Below, one piece after another: positions 47,803-58,826 of a stretch of 64,000 nucleotides of DNA. This DNA comes from Rhipicephalus microplus (lineage: Eukaryota > Arthropoda > Arachnida > Ixodida > Ixodidae). The DNA lies in contig NC_134700.1 of NCBI RefSeq assembly GCF_043290135.1, forward strand, positions 239,943,088-240,007,087. Reading direction: 5' to 3'. Within the stretch, counting starts at the first letter, position 1. Each line of letters opens with the position of its first letter. Made by a program: the position numbers and the translations under genes. The notes beneath the pieces were generated by a model, which saw only the letters and a list, made by a program, of their open reading frames with translations, did no database searches and was not told where the DNA came from.

Positions 47803-49374
47803 TGCAGCTACCCGATTTCAAGCCAAAAGAATTTGTCCTAGTTCGGGACACTATTTATGGACACAACGTTGTTTCCATTTTCTTCAAGCGCGAGAACAGT
47901 GGCGTCGTCCCATTGCACAAGTTCTTAACGACCCCATTTAAATTATGCGCCACATGTGGCACATATTTCAACACAAGTATGTCTCAATATATTTGAACGC
48001 AAAGTGGAGTGATGAACATTGACCTTCAAGCAGAAATAAGCGCCTCGCTCTATGTCAAGGTCAAGACGCTGAGAGTGAATAGTATGCGCCAGGGGCGCAG
48101 ACAGACTTTTGTTTTTTCAGGTCGAGGTCCACCTCCTTGATTTGAATGGGGGGCACACCAAAATATATACTTTTTGTTCGTTAAGCCATGACGAAACAAA
48201 ATGATGGAGGGGTGGTTGGGGCACGGGCTCAGTGTGGTACCTCTTGGCTATGCCACTGGTTTGCACGGCTCCATAAAGTAAGGAAAGATAGAACGAAGGA
48301 AGCAAGCAAGAAGTGGAAGGACAGGGAGGTTAGCCAGTTTGTAGTCATCCTTGTCACCATGTTTTCTATATACTCCTTCCCCGCGACCTATGCATACATC
48401 TACATATATATTACGCATGGTTATTTGTTTGCCTCTATTTATATCTCTGTCCCTGGCTTGTGAATGACAGCTTCGTATCTCGCTTATCTGTTAGAGCAGT
48501 TTTGTCATCTTTGTATATATCTATACCATTCCAGCTGAATTAGAGACTACATACAAAGGCTCAGACGTAGTTGTTTTCTTTGGTCCTCATAGCAATGAGT
48601 GAGTTACTGTTATAGAACCTTACTGTTGAAGAACTATTGCCATATCTTTCCTTCCCCTTCACCGACTCTCTGCACTATTTCGGGGGTTTCATTGCATTCA
48701 GTCAAAGCACGAACTCATCGGTGTGACGAGTAATGTCTACCTCATGAGCTGTATCTCCAATGTGAGCGGGCGTTACGAGTATTATAGACCAGGAAATAAA
48801 AAGCAACGAATGCACAACACTGCAACACAATCCTATCTTTATCTTATTTTGATGCGAGTTATGTTTGGCTCTTTCCATCGACGACTTCTTGCTGTTTTTG
48901 TGGTTGGATAAACACGGTTGGTAAAGAACAAGAAATGGCGGGCGGAACGTGTTTCGAAGGCAGTGCACTGTACTTCCTTCCGAAGCAAAGTCCCCACTCC
49001 GCCACCCCTAGTTTCTTTCTACCCGGCTGTGACGGCGATGTTACGTCAGATACACGATCGTGTATTGCTCACTCCCCTGGGCCTCCACTGCGCCGCTTGC
49101 ACATTGTCGCCATGTAGTTGTGAACAACTAATGGCTATGATGATCGTCTTTCATTTCTTGCTTAGCCGCCAGCCACAGTTCTTCGTGGGTAAGAAGCATG
49201 GCAGCCAAGAAGCAGTCTCTGATTGCAACAAGCTCCATAGCTGCTACTCATTCTGCCTAGATTGGTTTGCCAAGCGGTCAAAAGTTGTAGAACGTTATTG
49301 CTTACATGAAAAAAATCCCGTGCTTGCCTGTTAACCGCTCCAGTTGGCACCCGTAAAATTATAGCAATTGAAGT
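47803..49374. other. unassigned; partial LINE 3' module at 48312-48345
   Basis: GGACAGGGAGGTTAGCCAG at 48319-48337 resembles the start of the LINE 3'-end module in antisense, without the CTACCCTGC half. The frame 48918-49334 (plus, 138 codons) is Cys/Ser-rich with no recognised domain, and other frames cross it. No gene is called. Confidence 0.35.
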
Positions 49375-49425
49375 GCGTCTCGCATATACATATGATGGCT
49401 TTGGAACATTAAACTCAAGTGATTC
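49375..49425 (+). mobile_element. Ruka-type SINE, 3' remnant
   Basis: GTGCGTCTCGCATATACATATGATGG-like sequence (CATATGATGGCTTTGGAAC followed by ATTAAACTCAAG) follows the last ~50 bases of the SINE. Strongly diverged. Confidence 0.6.
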
Positions 49426-50373
49426 TTTTCACTAATAACTGGAGTTTTTGTGTTACCTTAACGCAAACGGTAAGTGCAAACTACACTCTGACTTCTTATA
49501 ACGTTAGCAAAAGATTTTATTATCCACATTCATTCTGGGTTCCCTCTTATTTTGTGTATCAATTTCTGGCGCTATTCAACCAGCGAAATTTCATGTAAAT
49601 GTTTTGAAGGCTGTAAAATTCACATATGCGCTTTAACGGCTAAAGTATTTCGATAAGATTCTGGTTTCTTCAAACACTACACGCTTTCCACTTCCACATA
49701 TTCACAAAAATTAAACTACTGAATCGTGTTGATTGCTTCAGACTCTTCTACCGACAATTTTACTCTTAGACATGCAAGAACATACTAGAGCTTAAACCAA
49801 ATCAAAGTCAGCGAATCCTGTTCTTTAGTCAGAGAACACAAAGAAAAGCAACAAAATATTTGTTTTTTATACAACTTTGAATTGAGCCGCAGCCTCCTTT
49901 TTGTACACGCTTTTATCTTTTATGGCTTCATTTGCGATTGAGCCAATGTGGAAATCCCGGTTGGCTAGGGACGGATTCCAGTGTGTATATTGAGAAAAGT
50001 CTATAATTTGGCTACTTGCTAACAACATGAAAATATTAGGTGTGTGATGGAAATAAAGAGAGGTGGGGTCCTTTATTCTCCAAAGAGACTACGGAGTAAT
50101 ATTAGTTTTCTGTGTATTATTACTTACAAATAAGAGTTGAAGCTTTGCGCTTATTCTTACTCAATGTGTCTAATAAGTATACATAGAAAATGTCGTGGTG
50201 ACATGAACGGACATGACTCAGTCGACAAGTCCAGGCAGAAGCCGTTATTAGCCTTTTTGTACCTCGTAGACAGCTTGTAATTGTCGAATGCATATTTATT
50301 GACTGCTTCGTGCTCTGCTAAAGACATCGTCCCGCTTACACAGCCCTCACCAGAACCGTTCCTTAAGACAATT
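49426..50373. other. unassigned AT-rich sequence
   Basis: No frame of 60 codons and no repeat recognised. Confidence 0.45.
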
Positions 50374-50696
50374 AACTAGTTCGCTGCCTAATGGACCAGT
50401 CACATCACCACTTCGTTTCGCATGGTTGGATATTTTGTTGACGTCAGGGTTTTTATTTAACGTTCTTTTCGTTGCCTATAGTTAAATTAAACCTATCGCT
50501 GCGATTTGTCTTTGTCGCTGTCGTACATTATGAGCTTTTACTACTTATCTTACTTGTTTAGGTTGAATGGCTTGTAAGAGTATAGAGGCAATACTTAAAG
50601 TTTTATTACCGCAAAAACAATTTCCACAAGCGACGGGATGTCCTCCTGGCACAATAGAAAGTATTTTCTTCCCGGAAGTTAAGCGTAGCTGCCACC
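50374..50696 (+). repeat. 323-bp duplicated segment, copy 1
   Basis: From TAGTTCGCTGCCTAATGG to TTAAGCGTAGC. It matches 57681-58003 in direct orientation with only scattered substitutions, which I estimate by eye at about 90% identity. It has no frame, no tRNA-like head and no simple tail, so it fits none of the other families here. Confidence 0.95.
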
Positions 50697-50871
50697 TATA
50701 AAAACAGATCCTGAATAGAATGAGGGCGCCTTTTAATAAAACAGAGGGGTTTTACACATGGAGAATACAGAAACGTTTAATGGAGACAACTGAAAGCCAG
50801 GCTGTCCAGCCTTTTTGAAGAAGGTGAAACGGTCTCTTCAGCAAATGGTCCCAATTATTTACGTTAACCAA

Positions 50872-50985
50872 CATGGTGGTGTGTAGTCGTTATTGTATAT
50901 GACTACTTACCCGCAGGTCGCATGATTGAGTCCTAAGAGCGGCAGGCACATTTCCAATGTGAACGAAAAGGCGTAAGTGCCATGT
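50872..50985 (+). mobile_element. Ruka-type SINE, 5' half remnant
   Basis: CATGGTGGTGTGTAGT (A-box region), then TTACCCGCAGGTCGCATGAT (toward the B box), ATTTCCAATGTGAACG and a GTAAGTGCCATGT that replaces GTAGGCCCGTGT. Only the tRNA-like head and the first part of the body remain. Confidence 0.7.
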
Positions 50986-51702
50986 CACCCTTGTCACACT
51001 TCCAGCGACAATTACGAAACATTTTGAAGGCATTTTCAATTCTTGACATAGGCACCTGAGAGTGCCACAAACAGTTCGGCAATTATGTGTCCTGCTGTGT
51101 GCCTTAGATAGTTACCTTTGAGGTTCGCTCATTGCCGAAGCCATCTCCGAGGCCACGTAAAATGAAGCACGTGGTTCGATTCCGCTCTGCCAGGCCCTGC
51201 AATGATCCTAACTGCCCAAAATGTTTCAATGAATCAATTATTTTTCTTTGGCTATTCTGGCTGTTAAGCGACCTTATATTACGTGTACTTAGGCTCCGAT
51301 GTCACATGTATGCAATCTACCTCTTAACTTGAAGTGGAACTATCAATTTGTATTTATTTGAAGTGTTTTAGAAATACTTGGAAGATAAACAGAATAATGG
51401 ATTCCTACTCATGCACTAATGAGGGATTGCTGTGAAGTAGGTGTGAACGTGCAATCGTAAATGCACTTAAGCACAAGTTAAAAAAACGCGAAAGAGCGCA
51501 AACTAAAACTCCGACAGACATAAATGCCTCGAGTTCCCCATTTTAAATAGTTCAGCCACAGAGACAGAGACTGCTCAGAAGGACTGCGAAGCTAGGAGTG
51601 ACTCCATATCAGTTAACACGTCGCGAACTCGTGTTTCGAAACCTTCTGTCATATGAATACCTGTAATATATAGTTCTCTATTACACACGCTTCTGTTATT
51701 CG
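50986..51702. other. unassigned sequence
   Basis: The frame 51132-51332 (plus, 66 codons) has no motif except a SARPCNDPNCPKC stretch that is too short to assign. Confidence 0.4.
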
Positions 51703-51834
51703 TCCCATGTGCTCAGTTGTGGATGCACATTAAAAAACCCCAGGTGATCGAAATTTCCGGAGCACTTCCCTACAGCATCTCTCGTAATAATATGGTGGTT
51801 TTGGGACGTTATACCCCATATATCAATCAATCAA
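51703..51834 (+). mobile_element. Ruka-type SINE, 5'-truncated
   Basis: CCCATGTGCTCAG, ACCCCAGGTGATCGAAATTT, TGGTGGTTTTGGGACGTTAT, ACCCCATATATCAATCAATC. The 3' end with its CAAT tail is complete; the tRNA head and the first part of the body are absent. I found no clear target-site duplication. Confidence 0.9.
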
Positions 51835-54099
51835 TTTTGTTATTATTCAGTCTCATTCTACGAATCATTCTTACTATCACTTAAGGTGTCAAACTACTTT
51901 TACGCGCGTAATATTTTCTCCTTTTTTGTCTGATAACTCAACGAACTTTCATACAGTTTCATGTCCACTGTCTGGCCACGTGATCACCTTTGAGACCCGG
52001 TGATAAGCACTCATATAATACTTCATCAAGACTCGTAATTTAAAGAAGTTAAAGTATTTGCAGTGAGCTTATTAGGTCAGAGGATACGAAAAGCTTCCAT
52101 GTGATCTTGTCCAAAAATGCGAACAGTGTTCTTGCATATTATGGTGAAATTGAATTACTCTGCGTGCTTTGCATTCGTCGTTATTTTACTCACCGCATCT
52201 CTACGAGTATCTCTCTTTTCTTTTGGATATCGTGGAGAAAAATTTTAAGCCATTGCTCACATTTTATTGAGCTGCCCAAGCTACCTCCAAGAAGAGCGAC
52301 AGAAAAATGACCACTTTCTTAACGTTCTCTACTTTTCCAGATCGTCTCCTCGTGGGCCTTTCCAATCTTCTCTAATTGGGTAGCACTTATCTGGAGACAG
52401 AAGGATCAATGTGGGGGGAAATACCTTCTGAGCACGTTCCAACAGGCTTACTTAAAGGTTAGTCCTTTTTCATTACGCATATATCCGCCGCATAATAAAT
52501 TCGTCGACCACCTCAAATATTTATCCATTTATTGGAGAAAGCGTCTAATGTATTCAGGGTTATGTCTTGTGATTTTGCCTGCAGTTCCTGTAGTTTTGAC
52601 ATCATTTATTTCTATTTGTTTCGCATGTTTTGTCCTTGAGTCATACGTCATTTTTTTATTGTAAATATTCCAAAGCACAAAGTTACGTTCTAAGATACGC
52701 TCGTACGTGGATGGCATACTACTGCTTCTAGGACACGCCAACAAAGACACACAGATACTTTTTCATACAGGGAATCAGTTTCACTCAGACGGGTGTTAAA
52801 TTTACTGTATTAAAACTGAAAGGTGGGCGAATTCGGTGTTTTGAATTTCTGCGCTTCGCAACGATGACTGTTTAATATAAACAGCCCTAAACAAAAGGGT
52901 GAAATCAATCCTGAGTCACTTGTATAGCAAAGTTGAAAGTGTGTGCTATATCAACTTCCACCGGAAGTTTGTTGGAATTGCAATTTCGGAAAGACCGAGA
53001 CAGGCTCCGAACCTTTATACCAAACTAAGCGCAATCGAGACAGAGTGCTTTTTTGTGTTTCTCGTTGCTTTCTCTTTGTCGAGTGAGGTTTTCTTTTCTG
53101 TCCTTACTTTTACACAACGGCATCACATAACTATGTTTTTATTTGTTTTGTTTTCGTCCTGGTTGCGACCACTTTCCTGTGGGGCTACGTCAGCGAATGC
53201 AGGTTCAGAAAGTCCTGCGGAAGCGTTCCGTTCCTACGTAACTTCGTTCAACAGTTCTCCTTTCGACTGCGCCTTTCCATAAACCGGTCAAGGATTCGGT
53301 GTCACTCAGCTCCGTTCCACTTTTTCTTGTTTCGACTTTTTCAAATGACGTTACCGACATCTCTGTACCCTCGCACTGCTTTCCTCGAATAGCGGCGTCT
53401 GCACCAAGTTATTTGTTGTTCGCCGGTTCACTGTGGGGTCCTGAAACAGAATGAAAAGAGAATGTTTGTTGTATTCTTGTTTTTTCTTTAAATACTAAAT
53501 AAATTTACTTTAGGTAACTCACGGTGCAATTAAAAGTAAATAAAATTAACTCAAAAATAACTTTTCTGTATAGTAAAAACTACGCGGAGAAAAGTCAGGT
53601 AAATAAGTTAATGAAATTCCTTTTGGAAAACTTGAAATGCAGCGGTAAGCACGCAGACTAGTTATTTGCAGCGAATCCAGCCTGAGCAGATTGATTTACA
53701 GACCCTCTGTCTTAACATTCGTACCACTTCGCATGCTTCCTATTTATGACGAGGGGGGCTTTCTTTTAAACTGCTGAATTTCTGCAGTTTCGTTGTATTT
53801 CCTTATACTAGCTTGAATAAAGTTGTAAAATGCATACCATTAGGACAAATACAGTTTTTTGCGCGATTGAGCGAAGAACAATGTTGGACAAGCAGCCAGA
53901 TCTCACGGTGCCACAAGTCCAAGGATGCAGAATGCGGCATATTGTTATGCTTTAAGCGAATAGAAATATGGCTTCAAGGAAAGAAGTACGTAAAGTCGAT
54001 TTGCTCTTCAGCTACGAAAAGTTACAAGTGATTACCAACGAAATTGGTCTGATATTTTCACAAGGATGCTTTCTAGCTTGGAGGCAAAGAGAAAGCATG
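51835..54099. other. unassigned, no gene recognised
   Basis: The longest frame, 52899-53282 (plus, 127 codons), is hydrophobic in the middle but has no motif or plausible start context. The remainder is AT-rich with short frames. Confidence 0.4.
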
Positions 54100-54262
54100 C
54101 GTGCATATGCCTTTTATATTTTTCCCTTTTTTGCTCTCTCTCTTCCTACACCCGCTTTTTTGCTCCTGTTTCTCCACCTCAGTGCTGGGTAGCAAACCGC
54201 ATGCCTATATCTCGTTAACCTCCCGCCCTCTTTATTCATCTCTCTTTCTCTCTCTCTGGACA
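54100..54262 (+). repeat. LINE 3'-end module, plus orientation
   Basis: A pyrimidine-rich run, then CAGTGCTGGGTAGCAAACCG, then CGTTAACCTCCCGCCCT and a CT-rich tail. This is the complement of the antisense modules at 20.77 and 25.95 kb, so an element end on the plus strand finishes here. No coding remnant is visible upstream. Confidence 0.6.
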
Positions 54263-54574
54263 GTGTGGAATAACACCGCGATTAGAAAAAGTGTTCGTTA
54301 CTATATATGGTCAACGGTGCCTCCCGATTAAAGCTAAGTGTTATAGATTTTGAGCTTAAGTGTCTAGAAATAGCACTCCGGCTACGCTCTTAACTTGTCA
54401 CCGATTTTTAGAGTCTCTCTTTACGTGTCGTAAATGTCAGCACTTACTGCCTAATTTCAATCTTTACGTGAGCACCCGAGATAAAGATCACTCTGGCAGC
54501 CGGTGATTTGTCTCCAAAACTCGGCTTTGGAATCATTTGATCGTTCGATCAAGGAAGAGAGGGAGAGAGAAAGA

Positions 54575-54655
54575 TAAAGGAAAGACTGGGAGGTTAACCT
54601 AAAGAAAGCTCCGGTTGGCTACGCTGTGCTTGGGAAGGGAAAAAGGGGCGTGAAA
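54575..54655 (-). repeat. LINE 3'-end module (copy d)
   Basis: GACTGGGAGGTTAACC, then GGTTGGCTACGCTGTGCTTG, then GGGAAGGGAAAAAGGGG on the plus strand. It faces the plus-orientation module at 54100-54262, so the two element ends converge. The 54599-54961 frame (minus) shows no LINE motif. Confidence 0.55.
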
Positions 54656-55564
54656 AACTCGGCAGGTGCCACGTACCTGGAAATCGACGTTATGCGAAGC
54701 ATTAGGAGGGAAGGTGGCTCTCTTGAAAATCTTAATGCAGCGACACGTCATGAAATGACGCTGAATATTAGTACAAATGTTGCACGCACAGACATATGTT
54801 GAATAGTGGAAGATGTTTATATAACCAGTAGTTTGCACTTGCGCTTCGATGTCAACTGGAACATGCGTATTAGCAACACCAGAAGCTGATATGAAGCGCT
54901 GATGCTCGCGAGCATGCTGGCCCTGGACACTGCTGCATAAACCAACTTCGGCGCTTTTCAACTAACCACAATTGCCGTTGACCCGACGTGACGGCTGTAT
55001 CAAAGTAGAACATATGTTGTGTTTATAAATATCGGTAGGCAGCACTGCAACTATTATTGACGTTTTACGAAGATTAGCGTCTATTTGAAAAGTAGCTGCG
55101 GGACCAGGCGTAGCTCTGTGGGAGAATGCTTGAATGCCACGAAGAATGCTTGTGTTCGATTCTTGCCGAGACCTTGAACTTTATTATTTGCATTCATCGG
55201 GGGGTCAACACTGCCTATGTCAGGTTTTTCTTAACACTTACCTTAATTCTATGCCTTCGTCGGGTCGACGCTAACGATGTAGGGTATTGTTTAACGCTCG
55301 CGCGTTCTAACCGCCTTGTGTTCTCGTCATTTCTGGGTGTCAATTACCTGTGGTACATACCCGCGTGGCAGCGGCACATACCCGTGCGTGGGTATGTGCC
55401 ACACTGTCTGGCGCGAAGTGTTTGATGACGTACGTGATGGTATTGCGACATTATTCGTGTCTTGACCAGCGCATCATATTCGTCAAACCATCTTACCCAC
55501 CTATCCTAATTTTGGTTCACACCAAGTTAAGGGGATGACCACGATAGCACCCAAACGTAAGTGG
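54656..55564. other. unassigned sequence
   Basis: May include the body of a minus-strand LINE fragment ending at 54575, but no domain is readable. The frame 55126-55425 (plus) has no recognised content. ACATACCCG and similar units repeat irregularly at 55350-55400. Confidence 0.35.
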
Positions 55565-55565
55565 C

Positions 55566-55647
<82 letters not shown>
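55565..55647. repeat. (GATA)n microsatellite
   Basis: About 20 uninterrupted GATA units. The minus-strand reading SIYL repeat is an artefact. Confidence 0.98.
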
Positions 55648-56185
55648 CGGTCAAAGTCTGTGAAGTTCGCTGATAAATGCTTCATATTTAAAAGATTCAC
55701 AGAGAAATAGAAGGGTTGGTGACAGCATAGCAAAAGAAGTGACTGGATCGCTTTCCGAGCACCATTAAAAAAAAAACGCTGTCCGAGAACAGTCGCAGTT
55801 TGTCTCGAAGTGCGGTTGCTTGCACGAACCGCAACAACGCCTTCAGAGCAGCTCTGGATGCAGACCGGCTAGGCCATGGCCCCGGGATTCAGTTCTGTGT
55901 AAGGGGGCGGTTATCCAGCTGTCCAGCTAGAGCGGCTGAGAGGGTCGCTCTTTCGTAGTTGAAGCAGATGCAGTCACAGATAAAGTGCGCGACTGTTTCC
56001 CTTCATTCGCATAATTCACGTGACGGACTGTCAGCCATTTAAATGAGAAATGAATAGGTATTTGAGAACGCTACTCCAAGCCACAGACAGGACAGCAAGG
56101 TAGTGTCACGGCGTGATATACTGAGTGGGAGTCGTACCTGTAGGTAACGACCCAAATGCGTAGATGCCTAATATTTTCCAGCTAA
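55648..56185. other. unassigned, possibly repeat-derived
   Basis: More GC-rich than its surroundings (55850-56140) and without an open frame. The texture resembles the sequence next to the LINE 3' modules near 5.3-5.5 and 62.8 kb, but I cannot align them by eye with confidence. Confidence 0.3.
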
Positions 56186-57334
56186 TGTCTCCTCGAATAT
56201 ATGCCTGTCTGCAGATCACTGCGTCTTCTAAAAAAAGTTACTGATGTCGCAGACATTTCAGTAATTTATGAAGATATTACTAACATAACTAAATGGTGTC
56301 AACTATCGGGTATAAAACTAATTGTGTAAAGTATAATACTATGAGGATCTCCCGTGCTGAAGTGACTGCCCCTGCTTACCCACTCACTAACATTACACTA
56401 GAATGCATAACGTCATACAAATACTTGGATGTTTATATTACTAGTAAGTTTTCATGGAGGACTCATATTGACCACGTAGCCGCCAAGGCCACTAGCACAT
56501 TAGGATACTTTCGCCCAAAGTTTTATCAAGCACCATCATTATTAGAACTATTTCTGTACACTTTTTTTCATCCGAAGCTTGAGTATGCATTGTTAGTGTG
56601 GGTCGCATTATATCTGAACCACATAAAATTACTATAAGAGGTGCGAAATTGATCTGTCAGTTTTATTCTAAACAATTGTCAAATAACTTCGACTGTTACT
56701 TACATGAAACACGTTTTACACCTTCCATCGCTACCGCACCATCGAAAACTATCTCTACTCTGTATTTTCCGTAAAATCTACTGCGATAACATATATTCAT
56801 ATGCCATACCTATGAAGCTGCTGCTGTATATTTCATCTCGCACCGATCATTGCCAAAAGGTAAACATTTCACGCAGCTACACCATCGGCTTTTCATTCAT
56901 TTCTCTCCACAACGACCAGAGATGGTAACAATCTGTGTGCATCATTCATAAACATAACTAACACCATCAATTTCAAAGTCACGCATCAGAGTTTCATTTC
57001 AAGTTTACACCACCTAGTGTTTTTCTTCACACCTGTAATTGTTCTGTATGTTTTCTTTTCTCAAATTGCTATGCTTCTCGTAATTTCGTTTTGCGAGTGG
57101 TTATTTTTTCTGTATTAGGTTTTTCTATTATACCTCTCTTGATAATGTATCCAATGATCAAATTTTCTAATTCTTCCGGGAGAATCGAATGTATAGATTC
57201 CTGCATTATTCACTTGGCGCACATTTGCCTTTGTTGTTGTAACTCATATTTGTTTAAAGTGTCATTGTGATATTTTATACCTATAATCATGTAGTTATTA
57301 TTATGTTTAACCTATTTTGCCCCTGTCTTCTTTA
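56186..57334 (+). mobile_element. CR1-like LINE, RT thumb and C-terminus, 3' end
   Basis: Reading begins at LSADHCVF, where a CR1 RT would have the FADD/YADD loop. ITNITKWCQLSGIKL and, after a break, ITSYKYLDVYITSKFSWRTH (the YKYLGV--D--LSW-HI block) follow, then SLLELFLYTFFHPKLEYAL. A stop after HIKLL and frameshifts separate this from KHVLHLPSLPHHRKLSLLCI, TDHCQKVN and FSFISLHNDQRW, which corresponds to the WN-L ending. The sequence after 56930 is an AT-rich 3' UTR up to the SINE at 57.3 kb. Truncated and dead. The two catalytic Asp positions are not both preserved. Confidence 0.7.
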
Positions 57335-57642
57335 ATGTACGTTTGTTTGATTGATTGATAGATATATAGATTGATTGATTAATTAATTGATTGATTGATA
57401 TGTGAGGTTTAGGGTCGCAAAAATACCATATGATTATGAGAGACGCTGTAGTGGAGGGCTCCAGAAGTTTGGATCACCTGGGGTTCTTTAAGGGCACACA
57501 AATCTGAGCACACGGGCCTACAGCATTTCCGCCTCCATAAAAAATGCAACTGCCGCAGCCGGGATTTGATCTCGGGGCATGCGGGTCAGCAGTCGAGTGC
57601 CTTAGACACTACACCACCGCGTCGGGGCAATATGCGTTTGTT
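57334..57642 (-). mobile_element. Ruka-type tRNA-SINE with imperfect TSD
   Basis: Minus-strand copy at about 57348-57628, with an expanded TTGA/AATTGA tail at 57348-57395, GATCACCTGGGGTTCTTTA in the body, GGGATTTGATCTCGG at the B-box position and GTAGTGTCTAAGG-like head in antisense. Flanks AATGTACGTTTGTT (57334-57347) and AATATGCGTTTGTT (57629-57642) match at 12 of 14 positions, a plausible aged target-site duplication. Confidence 0.9.
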
Positions 57643-57680
57643 CAAGGATCATCATCGTCATCAGCAGCAGCAGCAGCAGT

Positions 57681-58003
57681 AATTAGTTCGCTGCCTAATG
57701 GCCCAGTAACATCACCACTTCGTTTCGCATGGTTGGATATTTTTTTGACGCCAGGGTTTTTATATATCGTTCTTTCCGTTGCCTCTAGTTAAGTTAAACC
57801 TATCGCTGCGATTTGTTTTTGTCGCTGTCGTGCATCATGAGCTTTTACTACTTATCTTACTTGTTTAGGTTGACTGGCGTGTAAGAGTATAGAGGCAATA
57901 CTTGTAGTTTTATTACCGCGAAAACAAATTCAAGAAGCGATGGGATGTCCTCCTTGCACAATAGAACGTATTTTCGTCCCGAAAGTTAAGCGTAGCCGCC
58001 GCC
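57681..58003 (+). repeat. 323-bp duplicated segment, copy 2
   Basis: Partner of 50374-50696, directly adjacent to the right side of a SINE and to the left of the CCA-rich tail of the RTE-like fragment. The right edge of the match coincides with the start of the CCA repeats. Confidence 0.95.
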
Positions 58004-58274
58004 ACCACCACCACCACCACCTGACTGCGTCTACTACAAGACAAAGGCCTCACTCATATTCCGCAAGTCAACTTGGTCCTGTGCTTGCTGCCGTCTTTTT
58101 ACGCCCGCAATCTTCTTAATCTCATCTGCCCACCTGAATTTCTGTCTCCCCCTAATCCACTTGCCTTCTCTGGGAAACCAATCAGTTACCCTCGATGACC
58201 AGCGGTTGTCCTGCCTACACGCCACATGCCTGGCCCACGTCCATTTTCTCTTCTTGATTTCAACTATGATATCC
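58004..58274 (-). mobile_element. RTE-like LINE 3' end, left arm of inverted pair
   Basis: The minus frame 58034-58342 reads IIVEIKKRKWTWARHVACRQ, DNRWSSRVTDWFPREGKWIR and GRQKFRWADEIKKIAG. This is the last coding part of an RTE-type LINE, with the AGHVAR-D-RW and R-ADEI blocks. Toward lower coordinates it ends in a CCA (GGT) trinucleotide tail at 58000-58019. Only the 3' end is present. The last ~70 bases of the open frame (58275-58342) belong to the other arm. Confidence 0.8.
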
Positions 58275-58430
58275 ATTACCCCAGTTTGTGCAAGGATATC
58301 ATAGTTGAAATCAAGAAGAAGAAATGGACATGGGCCGGACATGTAGCATGTAGGCAGGATAACCGCTGGTCTTTAAAAGTAACTGACTGTACTCCCAGAG
58401 AAGGCAAACGCACGAAGGGGAGGCAAAGTT
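58140..58430. repeat. ~130-bp inverted repeat (head-to-head LINE ends)
   Basis: The arms about 58140-58274 and 58294-58430 are diverged reverse complements. Nearest the centre, CAACTATGATATCC faces GGATATCATAGTTG exactly. Outward, GCCTTCTCTGGGA, CAGTCAGTTAC-like and CCAGCGGTTGTCCTGCC segments match with substitutions. As RNA it would form a long imperfect hairpin. Confidence 0.93.
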
Positions 58431-58573
58431 AGGTATACCGATAAGATTTAAAAGTTTGCAGGCATAACATAGCGACGGAAAGCACAAGACGGATTGATTG
58501 GTGGATCATGAGAGAGGCCTTTGCCATGCAGTGGGCGTGGACAGACTGTCGTTGTTGATGATGATGATGATGA
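58294..58573 (+). mobile_element. RTE-like LINE 3' end, right arm of inverted pair
   Basis: The plus frame 58226-58432 reads DIIVEIKKKKWTWAGHVACR, DNRWSLKVTD and PREGKRTKGRQ. After a frameshift come MREAFAMQ and a GAT trinucleotide tail at about 58554-58573. It is a second copy of the same 3' end, in opposite orientation to 58004-58274. The 19-base loop 58275-58293 separates them. Confidence 0.8.
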
Positions 58574-58639
58574 GGACTCTGAGAGTATTTGAAATGAATA
58601 TATAAAATATATACCCTACAAAATTAACGATGAATAACT

Positions 58640-58826
58640 ACCTTGGTTGATCAGTGGTAGAGCATCGGACGCGTTTTTAGGGGGTCGCAGGTTCAGATCC
58701 GGCTGGTGGCAACTTATATTTTCGACCACTTTTCTTTGTTCACATTTACATTACTGTCACTACGAATAACATTCCCTATTTACTTTCCCTCGCATTATTG
58801 TATATTAGTCCTCATTAACGCTTAAC
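58640..58826 (+). mobile_element. second tRNA-derived SINE family
   Basis: tRNA-like head CCTTGGTTGATCAGTGGTAG (A box with TCAGTGG), GCATCGGACGCG, and GGTCGCAGGTTCAGATCCGG (B box GGTTCAGATCC). A body not shared with the Ruka type follows: GGTGGCAACTTATATTTTCG and CCACTTTTCTTTGTTCACAT, ending near CTCATTAACGCTTAACAATG. The middle is disturbed (GTTTTTAGGGGG in the anticodon-arm position), so it cannot be a working tRNA. I recall this head-body pair as common in tick sequences. Only one copy is seen here. Confidence 0.75.

Noticed and set aside
58638..58712. tRNA gene
   Set aside because: The A and B boxes are present, but the anticodon arm is disrupted and the SINE body follows directly.
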